From: Echinicola strongylocentroti
Lineage (GTDB): Bacteria; Bacteroidota; Bacteroidia; Cytophagales; Cyclobacteriaceae
DNA: 64,000 bases
Reading direction: 5' to 3'
NCBI RefSeq assembly: GCF_003260975.1
Contig: NZ_CP030041.1
Coordinates: 4,715,501-4,779,500, forward strand
Each line of letters begins with the position of its first letter. The first letter of the stretch is position 1. A program made the translations under genes and the position numbers. Under the pieces are notes generated by a model. It searched no databases. It was not told the origin of the DNA and saw only the letters and a list, made by a program, of their open reading frames with translations. This document shows, piece by piece, positions 34,719 through 44,327 of this stretch.

Positions 34719-35057
34719 TTAATCCCACTTCAAATCATCGCCGAATTTGTCTTCGGAACTGGCCTCTGCTTCTACCTCATATTGAGAGAAATCAAAGTCG
34801 GCCATCAATTCATTTTTGACGTGATCTACGGTATCCTGCAAAGCATTGACGAATTTGTCAAAATCTTCTTTATAAAGAAAGATCTTGTGCTTTTCGTAAA
34901 CGAAGCTGTCATCACGGACTTTTCGCTTACTTTCAGTAATGGTCAGGTAATAATCGTTTGATCTTGTCGATTTTACGTCAAAAAAGTAAGTTCTTTTTCC
35001 AGCTTTTACTTTTCTTGAGAAAATTTCCTCTCTGTCGTTTCCTTTATGCTCTTCCAC
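34719..35057 (-). CDS. DUF3276 / PUR-alpha-like nucleic-acid-binding protein
   Basis: 112 residues. IFSRKVKAGKRTYFFDVKST, DYYLTITESKRK and KIFLYKEDFDKFVNALQDTV match the bacterial PUR-alpha fold (beta-beta-beta-beta-alpha), as known from spirochaete and Bacteroidota DUF3276 proteins that bind single-stranded DNA or RNA. The C-terminus is acidic. Probably an abundant RNA- or DNA-associated protein. Confidence 0.9.
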   Translation of the reverse strand: MEEHKGNDREEIFSRKVKAGKRTYFFDVKSTRSNDYYLTITESKRKVRDDSFVYEKHKIFLYKEDFDKFVNALQDTVDHVKNELMADFDFSQYEVEAEASSEDKFGDDLKWD

Positions 35058-35225
35058 TTTCCAAAATTTTTAATTACTTGAATCAAGGATTTTAATACGA
35101 TTGCCAAGTTAAATCAATTCATGATTTAATTTCAAGGTCTTGGAAGGTTTTTTTTTGAATGGGGAGTGTTTTTTTATCTATTAGGCTAAAAATCAGTGTT
35201 TTTTTTGATAAAATAGTAAAAATAA

Positions 35226-35249
35226 AAAGAGTGGCCTTGGCCACTCTTT
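35226..35249 (-). terminator. Terminator of the ferredoxin gene
   Basis: AAAGAGTGGCC-TT-GGCCACTCTTT (35226-35249), 11-bp stem with a 2-nt loop just after the ferredoxin stop on the minus strand, followed on that strand by TTATTTTT. Confidence 0.9.
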
Positions 35250-35252
35250 CGT

Positions 35253-35600
35253 TTATTCTGCGTGTAGGTATTGTTTCTTTTCCAATAATTCCTCTTCTGA
35301 CTCTGGATGATCAGGGTCATCTACGCAACAGTCCACTGGGCAGACTGCTGCACATTGGGGTTCTTCATGAAATCCTGTGCATTCCGTGCATTTCCCCGTT
35401 ACGATGTAATAAAATTCATCAGAAACGGGCTCTTGAGGTTCTTCTGCATCAACTACTGATCCGTCTTCCAGCTTCACTTCCTTGAGCTCAGTACCACCAC
35501 CCCAAGTCCACTCAAGTCCGCCTTCATAGATGGCAGTATTGGGGCATTCGGGCTCGCATGCACCACAATTGATGCATTCATCAGTTATCATTATTGCCAT
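35253..35600 (-). CDS. Ferredoxin with two [4Fe-4S] clusters
   Basis: 115 residues. Cluster I motif [20 protein letters not shown]; cluster [24 protein letters not shown], split by an insertion as in the Alvin/YfhL type. The C-terminal tail continues [16 protein letters not shown]. It should carry electrons to a partner reductase. It is divergent from a LuxC-like acyl-CoA reductase gene across a ~600-bp space, a common combination in Bacteroidota. Confidence 0.92.
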   Translation of the reverse strand: MAIMITDECINCGACEPECPNTAIYEGGLEWTWGGGTELKEVKLEDGSVVDAEEPQEPVSDEFYYIVTGKCTECTGFHEEPQCAAVCPVDCCVDDPDHPESEEELLEKKQYLHAE

Positions 35601-36195
35601 TATATTCTCCTTTTTTAATTAGAAATACAAAATTAAGAAGCATATAACAATATACCAATACAAATATTGCTACGCTGAATAATTTATAATGAATCTATGT
35701 TAATTTTTCGAATTCTACTTTGTAAACTATCTGCTTACCATAAAAGTTCTTTTTTTGATTGCTTTATTTACTATTCTATTTTTATCTATTTATGTAGCTA
35801 ATTAAGATAGTGCATCAAGCTAGATAAGACTACCAGCTTCTTGGTTAGTTCAATGATATAAAATGATATTGGAAAACCAAACTAATGCATAACCCGAGTT
35901 GAAATTTAAACCCGGTTTATGCATTAGGAATCGTGATCGCCTGTCCCGATAGCTATCGGGAAGGTTTGAAACTGCAAGAAAATCAGGCTGTTTGGAGATT
36001 GAGGCATAGCACCGCTATGGTGAAATCGAAAACAGCAGCGAAGCGACTGATTTTGAAGTAGGTTCATACCGCAATAGATAGGCTAATGCATATTCCGGGT
36101 TAGATGGACTTGCCCTGAGAATATTGGAATGAATTACCCAGTATTATACTCAAAATAGGTATCTTTGTGGCCTGAAACATTTAAACGATTGCCCC
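35601..36195. other. Intergenic region with a palindromic repeat element
   Basis: 595 bp. It holds a 193-bp palindromic element (35909-36101) and, just left of it, CTAATGCATAACCCGAGTT (35882-35900), which looks like the right end of another copy. A -7 box TATCTTTG lies at 36160-36167 for the downstream gene. No ORF. Confidence 0.75.
35909..36101. repeat. CTAATGCATA palindromic element, copy 1 (full length)
   Basis: Left end AACCCGGTTTATGCATTAG, right end CTAATGCATATTCCGGGTT; imperfect terminal inverted repeats. Inner pairs: GAAACTGC and AAAATCAG (35968-35986) against CTGATTTT (36047-36054); GCTGTTT/AAACAGC (35987-35993, 36030-36036); CATAGC-ACC-GCTATG (36005-36019). The whole element folds as one interrupted hairpin. 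Confidence 0.85.
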
Positions 36196-37209
36196 ATGAC
36201 CCTTCAGGAGAGAGCAGCAGCATTTGTGGCCCTTGGTAAACGTATCGCCCAAATGTCTGATGCAGCATTTGACGAATTGGCTATTAGCGTAGAAAACAAC
36301 AATAATTGGTTTACGTCGGATCAAGTGAGATTTGCGTTGCAAGGATTGTCGGCGATGTTGGAGGAGGAAAAAGTGAATGCATGGCTTGGTCGGTATGAAC
36401 CAAAGGAGGTAGGCATACCAAAGCGAGTAGGTGTTCTTATGGCCGGAAATATCCCCGCAGTGGGATTTCATGACTTGATGATGGTGTTGGTCTCTGGCCA
36501 TATTGCCCATGTCAAGCTTAGCTCATCCGATCAGGTGTTGATAAAATGGCTCGTAAATGAATTGGTGGATATTGCGCCAAGTCTGGGCGAAAGGGTGGTT
36601 TTTGAAGAAATGCTGAAGGCCAAGGATGCTTATATTGCTACCGGAAGTGATAATTCAGCCAGGTATTTTGATTATTATTTTGGAAAGTACCCTAGCATCA
36701 TTCGCAAAAACAGGACATCAGTAGCCGTATTGGATGGGAGGGAGACAGAGAAGGATTTTCAGGAGTTGGCCAAAGATATTTTTCAGTATTTTGGTCTTGG
36801 TTGCAGGAATGTATCCAAGGTTTTTTTGCCCAATAAAGAACTGTTACAAGCCTTTCTTAAAGCCATAGAAGGGTATAGTTTTACATGCAGTCACCATAAA
36901 TACCTCAATAATTACGAATACAATAAATCCATCTATTTGGTGAATTGCGATCGGCATTTGGACAATGGTTTTCTCCTCTGCAAGGAGAGTGAAGAACTGG
37001 TCTCACCAATAGCCGTGCTTTATTTTGAAGAGTATGCGAATACAAAGGAGCTTGAACAAAAGCTGGTGGGGCAACAAGAGAAAATCCAGTGTATCGTCAG
37101 TAAGGAAGCTTGGTATCCGTCCAGTGTGGCATTTGGCCAAGCTCAGCGGCCAGAGATTGATGACTTCGCCGATCATGTAGATACGTTTTCCTTCTTGCAA
37201 GGACTTTGA
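36196..37209 (+). CDS. LuxC-like acyl-CoA reductase
   Basis: 337 residues. Family strings PKRVGVLMAGNIPAVGFHDLMM, KLSSSDQVLIKWL, ATGSDNSARYFDYYFGKYPSIIRKNRTSVAVL and the catalytic-Cys region FGLGCRNVSKVFLP. LuxC-type enzymes reduce fatty acyl-CoA or acyl-AMP to aldehydes with NADPH; there are no luxA/luxB genes here, so the role is non-luminous. The ferredoxin gene runs the other way from the same intergenic region. A TATCTTTG -7 box lies 29 bp upstream of the start. Confidence 0.9.
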   Translation: MTLQERAAAFVALGKRIAQMSDAAFDELAISVENNNNWFTSDQVRFALQGLSAMLEEEKVNAWLGRYEPKEVGIPKRVGVLMAGNIPAVGFHDLMMVLVSGHIAHVKLSSSDQVLIKWLVNELVDIAPSLGERVVFEEMLKAKDAYIATGSDNSARYFDYYFGKYPSIIRKNRTSVAVLDGRETEKDFQELAKDIFQYFGLGCRNVSKVFLPNKELLQAFLKAIEGYSFTCSHHKYLNNYEYNKSIYLVNCDRHLDNGFLLCKESEELVSPIAVLYFEEYANTKELEQKLVGQQEKIQCIVSKEAWYPSSVAFGQAQRPEIDDFADHVDTFSFLQGL

Positions 37210-37357
37210 ATAATCAGTGTTGGTAAGGGGGTGGTTATTGGCCTGTTTTTCCTGAATAAATGGTACTGTTTTGTGAGGCAAAACCAAGGTAAAATCCACC
37301 TAAGCAACGGTATAAGGGTTATTTTAAACCCGTATAAATAAGTAACATTACTTAGGT

Positions 37358-37392
37358 TTTGCTTCTATTTTTCGCCTAAAAATGTATCTTTG
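37358..37392 (+). promoter_or_regulatory. Aconitase promoter
   Basis: TTTG (37358-37361), 23 bases, TATCTTTG (37385-37392), about 45 bp before the aconitase start. Confidence 0.6.
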
Positions 37393-37442
37393 CCAACGAT
37401 TTAAAATGAAATCAAGTTATCACTAAAAATAATTCATTTCAA

Positions 37443-39716
37443 ATGGCATTTGATATAGAAATGATCAAGGCAGTATATGCGAAGTACCCTGAGCGTATCG
37501 CAGCTGCCCGAAAGACAGTGGGCAAACCGCTGACTTTAGCAGAAAAAATACTTTACGCTCATTTGTGGGATGGAGATGCTACGCAGGCATTTGAAAGAGG
37601 GAAGTCCTACGTGGATTTTGCTCCGGACCGAGTAGCGATGCAAGATGCGACTGCCCAAATGGCACTTTTGCAATTTATGCAAGCGGGTAAAGAAAAAGTG
37701 GCTGTGCCTTCCACAGCTCACTGTGATCACCTTATCCTGGCTCAGAAAGGTGCTGAAGAAGATTTGAGGAGTTCACTTACTGCCAGTGGAGAGGTGTTTA
37801 ACTTTTTGGAATCTGTATCCAATAAATATGGTATAGGTTTCTGGAAGCCTGGTGCTGGTATCATTCACCAAGTGGTATTGGAAAACTATGCTTTCCCAGG
37901 AGGAATGATGATAGGTACAGATTCACATACCGTAAATGCGGGTGGCCTGGGTATGGTCGCTATCGGTGTAGGTGGAGCTGATGCGGTGGATGTGATGGCC
38001 GGCATGGCGTGGGAACTAAAGTTTCCTAAATTGATCGGTGTGAAGCTGACCGGAAAAATGAACGGTTGGACTTCGGCAAAAGACGTGATCTTGAAAGTAG
38101 CGGGGATTTTGACCGTAAAAGGCGGTACTGGCTGCATCGTAGAGTATTTCGGTGAAGGAGCCAAATCACTTTCTGCTACCGGTAAAGGGACGATCTGTAA
38201 TATGGGAGCTGAAATCGGTGCGACCACTTCTACGTTTGGTTATGACGAGTCTATGGAGCGTTATTTGAGGTCCACTGATCGTTCGGATGTAGCAGATCTT
38301 GCCAACGAAGTAAAAGAGCATTTGACAGGAGACGACGATGTATATGCCAATCCTGAGCAATATTTTGACCAAGTAATCGAAATAGACCTGTCCACACTGG
38401 AGCCACATATCAATGGTCCATTTACTCCAGATAGAGCTACTCCTGTGTCTCAGATCAGAGCTGAGGCAGAGAAAAATGGATGGCCTACCAAGGTGGAGTG
38501 GGGCTTGATCGGTTCTTGTACCAACTCCTCTTATGAGGACTTGTCCAGGGCTTCTTCCATTGCCCAGCAGGCTGTGGATAAGCAGCTGAAGACCAAAGCC
38601 GATTTTGGTATCAATCCAGGTTCTGAGCAGGTAAGGTTTACCGCCGATAGGGATGGGCTGTTACAAATCTTTGAGGAGTTGGATGCCACCATCTTTACCA
38701 ATGCATGTGGGCCTTGTATCGGACAGTGGGCAAGAACTGGTGCTGACAAGCAAGAGAAAAACACCATTGTTCACTCCTTTAACAGGAACTTCTCCAAACG
38801 TGCTGATGGTAACCCGAATACCCATGCATTTGTGACTTCTCCTGAGATGGTAGCTGCCATCGCCATTTCTGGTGATTTGGGCTTTAACCCCCTGACCGAT
38901 ACGCTGACCAACGCTAATGGTGAAGAAGTCAAGCTCGATCCTCCAAAAGGTGATGAACTTCCGGAGAAAGGCTTTGCTGTAGAGGACAACGGATACCAAT
39001 CTCCCGCGGAGGATGGAAGTGGAATAGAAGTGAAAGTAAACCCTGAATCCAAGCGCCTTCAATTGTTGACGCCGTTTGATCCTTGGGATGGTAAAAATAT
39101 CACTGGAGCTAAGTTGCTTATCAAAGCATTTGGCAAATGTACAACGGATCATATTTCTATGGCCGGTCCTTGGCTGAGGTTTAGAGGCCACTTGGACAAT
39201 ATTTCTGACAACTGCCTGATCGGAGCGGTGAATGCCTTTAACGAAGAGACTAATTCTGTAAAAAGTCAGCTGACTGGTGAGTACGGTCTCGTACCTGCTA
39301 CCCAGCGAGCATACAAAGCTGAAGGGATTCCTACCATCGTAGTGGGGGATCACAACTATGGTGAGGGGTCTTCTAGAGAGCACGCTGCCATGGAGCCAAG
39401 ACACTTGGGCGTGAAAGCGGTGTTGGTGAAGTCCTTTGCCAGAATCCACGAGACCAATTTGAAGAAGCAGGGTATGCTAGCCCTTACATTTGATAATGAA
39501 GCGGACTATGATAAAGTGCAGGAAGATGATACGATCAACTTCCTTGACTTGGATCAGTTTGCTCCCGACAAGCCGTTGCAATTGGAGTTTATCCATGCAG
39601 ATGGTTCCAAGGACGTGGTCGTGGCAAACCATAGCTACAATGATGCGCAGATCAAATGGTTTAAGGCAGGTTCTGCACTTAACCTGATCAAGGAACAACA
39701 AAAAAACAATGCGTAA
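37443..39716 (+). CDS. acn: Aconitate hydratase, mitochondrial-like type
   Basis: 757 residues. Cluster-binding cysteines in [10 protein letters not shown] and [10 protein letters not shown], substrate motifs [20 protein letters not shown], and the C-terminal swivel domain ([17 protein letters not shown]). The length and sequence match the mitochondrial-type aconitase of Bacteroidota rather than AcnA or AcnB of enterobacteria. Isomerises citrate to isocitrate in the TCA cycle. Own promoter and terminator. Confidence 0.97.
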   Translation: MAFDIEMIKAVYAKYPERIAAARKTVGKPLTLAEKILYAHLWDGDATQAFERGKSYVDFAPDRVAMQDATAQMALLQFMQAGKEKVAVPSTAHCDHLILAQKGAEEDLRSSLTASGEVFNFLESVSNKYGIGFWKPGAGIIHQVVLENYAFPGGMMIGTDSHTVNAGGLGMVAIGVGGADAVDVMAGMAWELKFPKLIGVKLTGKMNGWTSAKDVILKVAGILTVKGGTGCIVEYFGEGAKSLSATGKGTICNMGAEIGATTSTFGYDESMERYLRSTDRSDVADLANEVKEHLTGDDDVYANPEQYFDQVIEIDLSTLEPHINGPFTPDRATPVSQIRAEAEKNGWPTKVEWGLIGSCTNSSYEDLSRASSIAQQAVDKQLKTKADFGINPGSEQVRFTADRDGLLQIFEELDATIFTNACGPCIGQWARTGADKQEKNTIVHSFNRNFSKRADGNPNTHAFVTSPEMVAAIAISGDLGFNPLTDTLTNANGEEVKLDPPKGDELPEKGFAVEDNGYQSPAEDGSGIEVKVNPESKRLQLLTPFDPWDGKNITGAKLLIKAFGKCTTDHISMAGPWLRFRGHLDNISDNCLIGAVNAFNEETNSVKSQLTGEYGLVPATQRAYKAEGIPTIVVGDHNYGEGSSREHAAMEPRHLGVKAVLVKSFARIHETNLKKQGMLALTFDNEADYDKVQEDDTINFLDLDQFAPDKPLQLEFIHADGSKDVVVANHSYNDAQIKWFKAGSALNLIKEQQKNNA

Positions 39717-39742
39717 CACCTAGAAAAGTAACAGTTACTGGT

Positions 39743-39785
39743 AAAAAGGGCTTGATGATGATTTCATTAAGCCCTTTTTTTATAT
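39743..39785 (+). terminator. Aconitase terminator
   Basis: AAAAAGGGCTT (39743-39753) pairs with AAGCCCTTTTT (39769-39779), followed by more T's. Confidence 0.92.
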
Positions 39786-39814
39786 ATATTTAGGTATACT
39801 TAATACGATTTTTT

Positions 39815-40429
39815 ATGGATAAAAGGTGTTTACTAATATTGATTTTGTGCAGTTTGTCCTTGACTGCTTTTGGGCAAGCGACAGATACCATTCCCAATAA
39901 AGACCAAACGGAGATAGGGATATCGGAAGATGATTTTCCGGACGATGCCCTGAAGCTTCTCGGGGATATTTCCAATGTGGAAAAATACAAATACTATAAA
40001 AAAGACAGTTTGGGCGAGTCAGTTTATGAGGCAAAGTTTAAACTAAAAGGGGAGCAGTATGCCGTGCTTTTTGATTCGGTAGGCTCACTCAATAGGGTAG
40101 AAGTGACAATTGGACAAAAGGAAATCACCCCTGATGAAAGTCTGTCAGCTATAAAAGAGTACTTTGATGACTCCTTTACGCGGTTCAAGCTGCTGAAGGT
40201 GAAAAAGCAGTTTTTGCCAAAAGGGGATGGATTGGAGGTAAATACGGTCATTGAGGCCTTTACAGAGGATAAGGACATGTCTTTTTGTACGGTTAGGTAT
40301 ATGGTGCAGGTTTCTGGAGATGTAGGGAACGGGACGGCCAAACTTTATGAAGTGACTTTTGATAAGGATGGCCAGTACCTGAAAATGGAAAGTGCAGCGA
40401 TACAAAATATGGATAATATCATTTTTTAG
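39815..40429 (+). CDS. Predicted exported protein
   Basis: 204 residues with a signal peptide MDKRCLLILILCSLSLTAFG. The mature part has two repeated-looking beta/alpha units (YKYYKKDSLGESVYEAKFKL..YAVLFDSVGSLNRVEVTI) that resemble PepSY-like modules, a tentative call. It is 9 bp before a DUF2490-like gene, so the pair is likely one operon. Confidence 0.8.
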   Translation: MDKRCLLILILCSLSLTAFGQATDTIPNKDQTEIGISEDDFPDDALKLLGDISNVEKYKYYKKDSLGESVYEAKFKLKGEQYAVLFDSVGSLNRVEVTIGQKEITPDESLSAIKEYFDDSFTRFKLLKVKKQFLPKGDGLEVNTVIEAFTEDKDMSFCTVRYMVQVSGDVGNGTAKLYEVTFDKDGQYLKMESAAIQNMDNIIF

Positions 40430-40438
40430 TCCTGTGGT

Positions 40439-41158
40439 ATGAGAAAATTTTTTACAATAGTTTTTTTTCTAATAGTCATCCAAAGTTCTTTCGCTCAGGG
40501 ACATAAACGTGATTATTTTGGTACGCAGATAGGTACTTCATTTACTTATCCATTACCAAGGGGATGGAAGGCGAACGGGAAGCTGTATACCAGGATATTC
40601 TGGGCCAAGGATGGTCAAAATAACGAGGAATTGGGTAAGAATGCTCCTGCCATGGATGTAATCAGGTTTACCTTGGCCGTTGCAAAGAGCCATTCCCCCT
40701 TTTTTTCCTATGGCATGGGATACCTTATTGGAGGAGAGCAGGAGTTTGGTGGAGGCTATGACAGGGAAAACCGATTGTTCCAACAGGTGACTTTCTCGCA
40801 GCTATTGAAAGGGAGGGCAAGGCTTGCTCAGCAAATCAAGCTTGAGGAGCGCTTTATGGAAAGTGGAAACCGGGTGCGGCTCAGGACCAAATTTTCCTAT
40901 GAGCTTCCGCTACAGGGCAAAAACCTGGACCCAAGTGAATGGTACCTGCTTGGAGAATATGAGCTACTTATGGATCTAAGAAATAAGCAGGCCCGCAACG
41001 CTTTTTTTTACGATAATAGGCTTCAGCTTAATATTGGGAGGTACACCATGAAAATGAAAAAAATCGAATATGGTATTGGGTATTATTTGACCACGATATC
41101 CAAATCATCTGATAAAGAGCAGTTTTGGTTTTTACGGTTTGGCTTGTTTTTAAACTGA
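40439..41158 (+). CDS. DUF2490-like outer-membrane beta-barrel protein
   Basis: 239 residues, signal peptide MRKFFTIVFFLIVIQSSFA. The mature part is a series of amphipathic strands ending in an aromatic residue (FWFLRFGLFLN), typical of outer-membrane barrels. DUF2490-type strings include RIFWAKDGQNNEELGKNAP, QQVTFSQLLKGRARLAQQIK and LEERFMESGNRVRLRTKFSY. Function unknown. Cotranscribed with the upstream exported protein. Confidence 0.85.
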   Translation: MRKFFTIVFFLIVIQSSFAQGHKRDYFGTQIGTSFTYPLPRGWKANGKLYTRIFWAKDGQNNEELGKNAPAMDVIRFTLAVAKSHSPFFSYGMGYLIGGEQEFGGGYDRENRLFQQVTFSQLLKGRARLAQQIKLEERFMESGNRVRLRTKFSYELPLQGKNLDPSEWYLLGEYELLMDLRNKQARNAFFYDNRLQLNIGRYTMKMKKIEYGIGYYLTTISKSSDKEQFWFLRFGLFLN

Positions 41159-41252
41159 TTATTAGAAAAATACAATAATTAAATATTGTGGGGTATAAAT
41201 TTTGGTTTTATCCAAATTTTAATCAATTTTAAGTATTCTTCCTTTGTGATAA

Positions 41253-43148
41253 ATGAGACCAACATTGAGCAATACTTTTAGGACTATTTTGGATCAATCT
41301 ACAGATTTGGTTTTTATTGTAGAAAAACAACAGCCGCACAGAATTGTGTACGGAAACAACTCCTTTTATTCACATATTGGCAATAGATTAGCAGAAAAAT
41401 CATTGGTGGGAATGAAGGTGGACGGGGGGGCTTTGTCCCTAGAGGAAGAGTTTATTCTGAATTTTGAAAACCAATATTTCTCATTTTTTTTAGAGGAACT
41501 CCCAGAAGATGGGCTATACCTATTTCATAGAGGAGCCAAAATCAAAGTAGCCAGTTCTATTGAAAATGAAGAAGCCAATTCTCCTTTGGATGCTAGGGTA
41601 GAGGAACAGTTTTTCAAGTTGTTGATCAATAAAGTGCCAAGTGCCAATTTCCAATTGGTAATGGACGGTGAAGGGAAGTTGTGTTTTACCTATTTGAGCG
41701 ATAGGATCAGGAAAATGCTGAAAGTAGGAGGGGCCAACGAATCATTTACAGGGTTGGATTATTTATTGAGCATGTTACATCCTATGGACGTGGGGAGAGT
41801 GCTCAAGTCCATCGTACACAGTACAAGGGTACAGGCTAATTGGGAATGTGAGTTCAGGATAAAAGTAAGGGAAAATATTGAGCCGATTTGGGTGGTAGGC
41901 AGGGCTGTTCCCGAAAAAGAAGGGCAAAACATAAACTGGTATGGATTGTTGTTGGATATCACGCCATTGAAAAACCAGCAAATGGCCATGGAAAAAGCCA
42001 AGCATGAAGCGGAGATTTCGAGTAAGGTGAAGTCTGATTTTATATCCACTATCATTCATGAAATCCGAACGCCTCTCAATGCAATAACAGGTTCTGTTTA
42101 TTCACTTTTTGAAGAAGGTTACGCCCCTGTCCAGCGGCCTTTGCTCAACAATATTAATTTTGCTGTAGACAGTCTGATCATCATGGTCAATGACCTTTTG
42201 GATTTTCAGAAGACGGAGGCAGGGAAAATCCAACTGGATATGCAGCCTTTTAACTTGAGAGAGCTGCTGGCACAAGTGACGGGTGGGCTTAAATACCAAG
42301 CTCATGAGTCCAAAAATTCCCTTAACCTGATTGTCTCAGACCGATTGGATATCGACGTTATTGGTGATCGTTTACGCTTGGCTCAGGTGTTCAACAACTT
42401 GATCTCAAATGGCCTTAAGTTTACCCATGAAGGAAAGGTAGATGTTACGGCGACGATGGCAGAAGAAAGTGACCGAGAGCTCCGGGTGTATTTTGAAGTG
42501 AAAGACACAGGGATTGGTATAGCCCGCGAAAACCTCAAAAAGGTGTTCAATGAATTTGAGCAAGTGCGACAGAGTTTTGATGTCAAGTATGGCGGTACCG
42601 GGCTGGGGATGCCTATTACCAAGAAGCTTCTGATGCTAATGGGCAGCGATATTCAGGTAGAATCCGAGGAAGGGAAAGGCAGCACTTTCTTTTTTGAGCT
42701 TACTTTTGTAAAACCAGTTTTGTCCGATCAGGAAAATCAACTACAGTTGGAAGGTAGCCGGGATCCTTATCTACTTCCGAGCGGCCTAAAAGTGCTTTTG
42801 GCTGAGGATAATGATGTCAATGCCATTGTGATCATGAAGATTATCAAGCGCTGGGGCATGGAATGTGACCGTGTATGTGATGGAGAAGAGGCGATACAGG
42901 CCATGGAGCATCAGGAGTATGATATTATTTTGATGGATATTCAGATGCCCAAGATCAATGGGTGTGTAGCAGCCCGTGTTATTAAGGAGCGTTCTTCTGT
43001 ACCCATTATTGCGCTGACAGCGGCGTCAAAACAGGAATTTTGTGAATCGGCTGATATCAATAGTTTGGATAGTTTTGTGTCCAAACCCATCAATGCCAAG
43101 GAACTCCAAAAGAACATTTATCAACTGGTAACCACTCACATCTCCTGA
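41253..43148 (+). CDS. Cytoplasmic hybrid sensor histidine kinase with receiver domain
   Basis: 631 residues, no membrane segment. Two PAS-like domains about 10-95 and 125-240; HisKA with phosphoacceptor H269 (IIHEIRTPLNAI); HATPase_c with N382-region NNLISNGLKF, G1 DTGIGIA (418-424), G2 GGTGLGM (447-453); receiver domain 511-631 with phosphoacceptor D562 (ILMDIQMP), acidic pocket AEDN (517-520) and Lys in FVSKPI. Signals from the cytosol are passed by phosphorelay to an unknown partner. It is convergent with and overlaps the TPR gene by 13 bp. Confidence 0.95.
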   Translation: MRPTLSNTFRTILDQSTDLVFIVEKQQPHRIVYGNNSFYSHIGNRLAEKSLVGMKVDGGALSLEEEFILNFENQYFSFFLEELPEDGLYLFHRGAKIKVASSIENEEANSPLDARVEEQFFKLLINKVPSANFQLVMDGEGKLCFTYLSDRIRKMLKVGGANESFTGLDYLLSMLHPMDVGRVLKSIVHSTRVQANWECEFRIKVRENIEPIWVVGRAVPEKEGQNINWYGLLLDITPLKNQQMAMEKAKHEAEISSKVKSDFISTIIHEIRTPLNAITGSVYSLFEEGYAPVQRPLLNNINFAVDSLIIMVNDLLDFQKTEAGKIQLDMQPFNLRELLAQVTGGLKYQAHESKNSLNLIVSDRLDIDVIGDRLRLAQVFNNLISNGLKFTHEGKVDVTATMAEESDRELRVYFEVKDTGIGIARENLKKVFNEFEQVRQSFDVKYGGTGLGMPITKKLLMLMGSDIQVESEEGKGSTFFFELTFVKPVLSDQENQLQLEGSRDPYLLPSGLKVLLAEDNDVNAIVIMKIIKRWGMECDRVCDGEEAIQAMEHQEYDIILMDIQMPKINGCVAARVIKERSSVPIIALTAASKQEFCESADINSLDSFVSKPINAKELQKNIYQLVTTHIS

Positions 43149-44083
43149 GCCAGGTCCAGGTATTTTTTAGTTAATTTGATGGATGAATCTTTTTGATTCA
43201 CCTCTGTTAGGTACTTTAGCGCCAGTGTCTTATCATTTTTGAAATAATAGTATAAGCCTTTGTTTCTTAGCGCATAGAGGTTTTTGCTGTTTTGTTTGAG
43301 ACTAAAGTTGATATCTTCAATACCGGCGTCCAGTTGATTGTCAAAAAGTAAATATAACCCCCTGTTGTTGTAGAAATAAGCTTGGCTGGAATTAAGGTCA
43401 ATTGCTTTGTTTACCGATTTAATGGCTGTCGATATGTCGTCTTTTTCAAAAGCGATCAATGACCGAAGGTTGTATATGTTGGCCTCTTTCGGGTTGAGGT
43501 TTTCGGCTGTTTCGAGATCGGATTCAGCAGCAGGGTAATTGCCTTCATAGTAGTGGATGGTTGCTTTATTGACATATAGATCGACGATGGACTCGTCCTT
43601 TTGGATGGCTTGGTCAAAGGCCTGTAGTGCGGTTTTATAATTGCCCAAGGTCTCTTGGACCAGTCCTCTCAAAAAGTACCCGCGATAATCACCTGGAGCG
43701 ATGGCGATCAATTTGTCAGCATCCGAAAGGGCATTATAATTGGCGCCATTGTCAAAGTTAGTGAGGCCTCGGTGGTAAAAGGCATCAGCAAATTTAGGCG
43801 ATAGCGCTATGGTTTTGTTAAAATCACTGATGGCCAATTGGTATTTAGCCATGTCAGCATAGGCAAGTCCCCGGTTGTAGTAGGCATCGGTAAAATCTTC
43901 ATCTAGGGCTAGTGCTTCATTGTAAAATGCGATGGCTCCTTGGAAGTCATTTTCCAGCATTTTGTTGTTTCCTTTCAATAAAAACCGTCCTTTTTTGTCC
44001 TCTACGGAATCGCAGGAGCTCAAGGAAACGATGGCGATAAGGAAGATAAGTAGTGATTTGAGTAGTTTCGTACTGGTAATCAT
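43136..44083 (-). CDS. TPR-repeat lipoprotein
   Basis: 315 residues. Signal ends in the lipobox LIAIVSLSSC (residue 24). About seven tetratricopeptide repeats follow, with the A8/G8/A20-type pattern, for example FQGAIAFYNEALALDEDFTDAYYNRG, YQLAISDFNKTIAL..AFYHRGL and YKTALQAFDQAIQ. Probably a periplasmic scaffold. It converges on the hybrid kinase gene and shares 13 bp with it. Confidence 0.9.
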   Translation of the reverse strand: MITSTKLLKSLLIFLIAIVSLSSCDSVEDKKGRFLLKGNNKMLENDFQGAIAFYNEALALDEDFTDAYYNRGLAYADMAKYQLAISDFNKTIALSPKFADAFYHRGLTNFDNGANYNALSDADKLIAIAPGDYRGYFLRGLVQETLGNYKTALQAFDQAIQKDESIVDLYVNKATIHYYEGNYPAAESDLETAENLNPKEANIYNLRSLIAFEKDDISTAIKSVNKAIDLNSSQAYFYNNRGLYLLFDNQLDAGIEDINFSLKQNSKNLYALRNKGLYYYFKNDKTLALKYLTEVNQKDSSIKLTKKYLDLAQEM

Positions 44084-44145
44084 AATGATAAGTTATGGGA
44101 TAAAGATAATAATTGCTGGTTAAAAATCACTTAAAATCTGTAACC

Positions 44146-44179
44146 TTTGAATGTTAGGGAAGGTGAACAGGTATATTTG
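44146..44179 (+). promoter_or_regulatory. Promoter upstream of arsC
   Basis: TTTG (44146-44149), 22 bases, TATATTTG (44172-44179). It implies a 5' leader of about 140 nt before the arsC start. Confidence 0.55.
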
Positions 44180-44327
44180 TAATAAGAAGTAGGTGTTTTT
44201 ATTTAGAGAGAGAATGGCTACTTTTGAGCGTGTTTTGAGGAAACATAGCCATCAGGGCGCTGTTTCTTGCCAAGAATCCCGGAAAGAGATCCGGATCTAT
44301 TTTCAATCATTAAATCCAAATACAACG

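Noticed and set aside
38661..39449. Long minus-strand ORF of 262 codons inside the aconitase gene
   Set aside because: It is the antisense shadow of a well-conserved coding sequence and its translation shows no recognisable domain.
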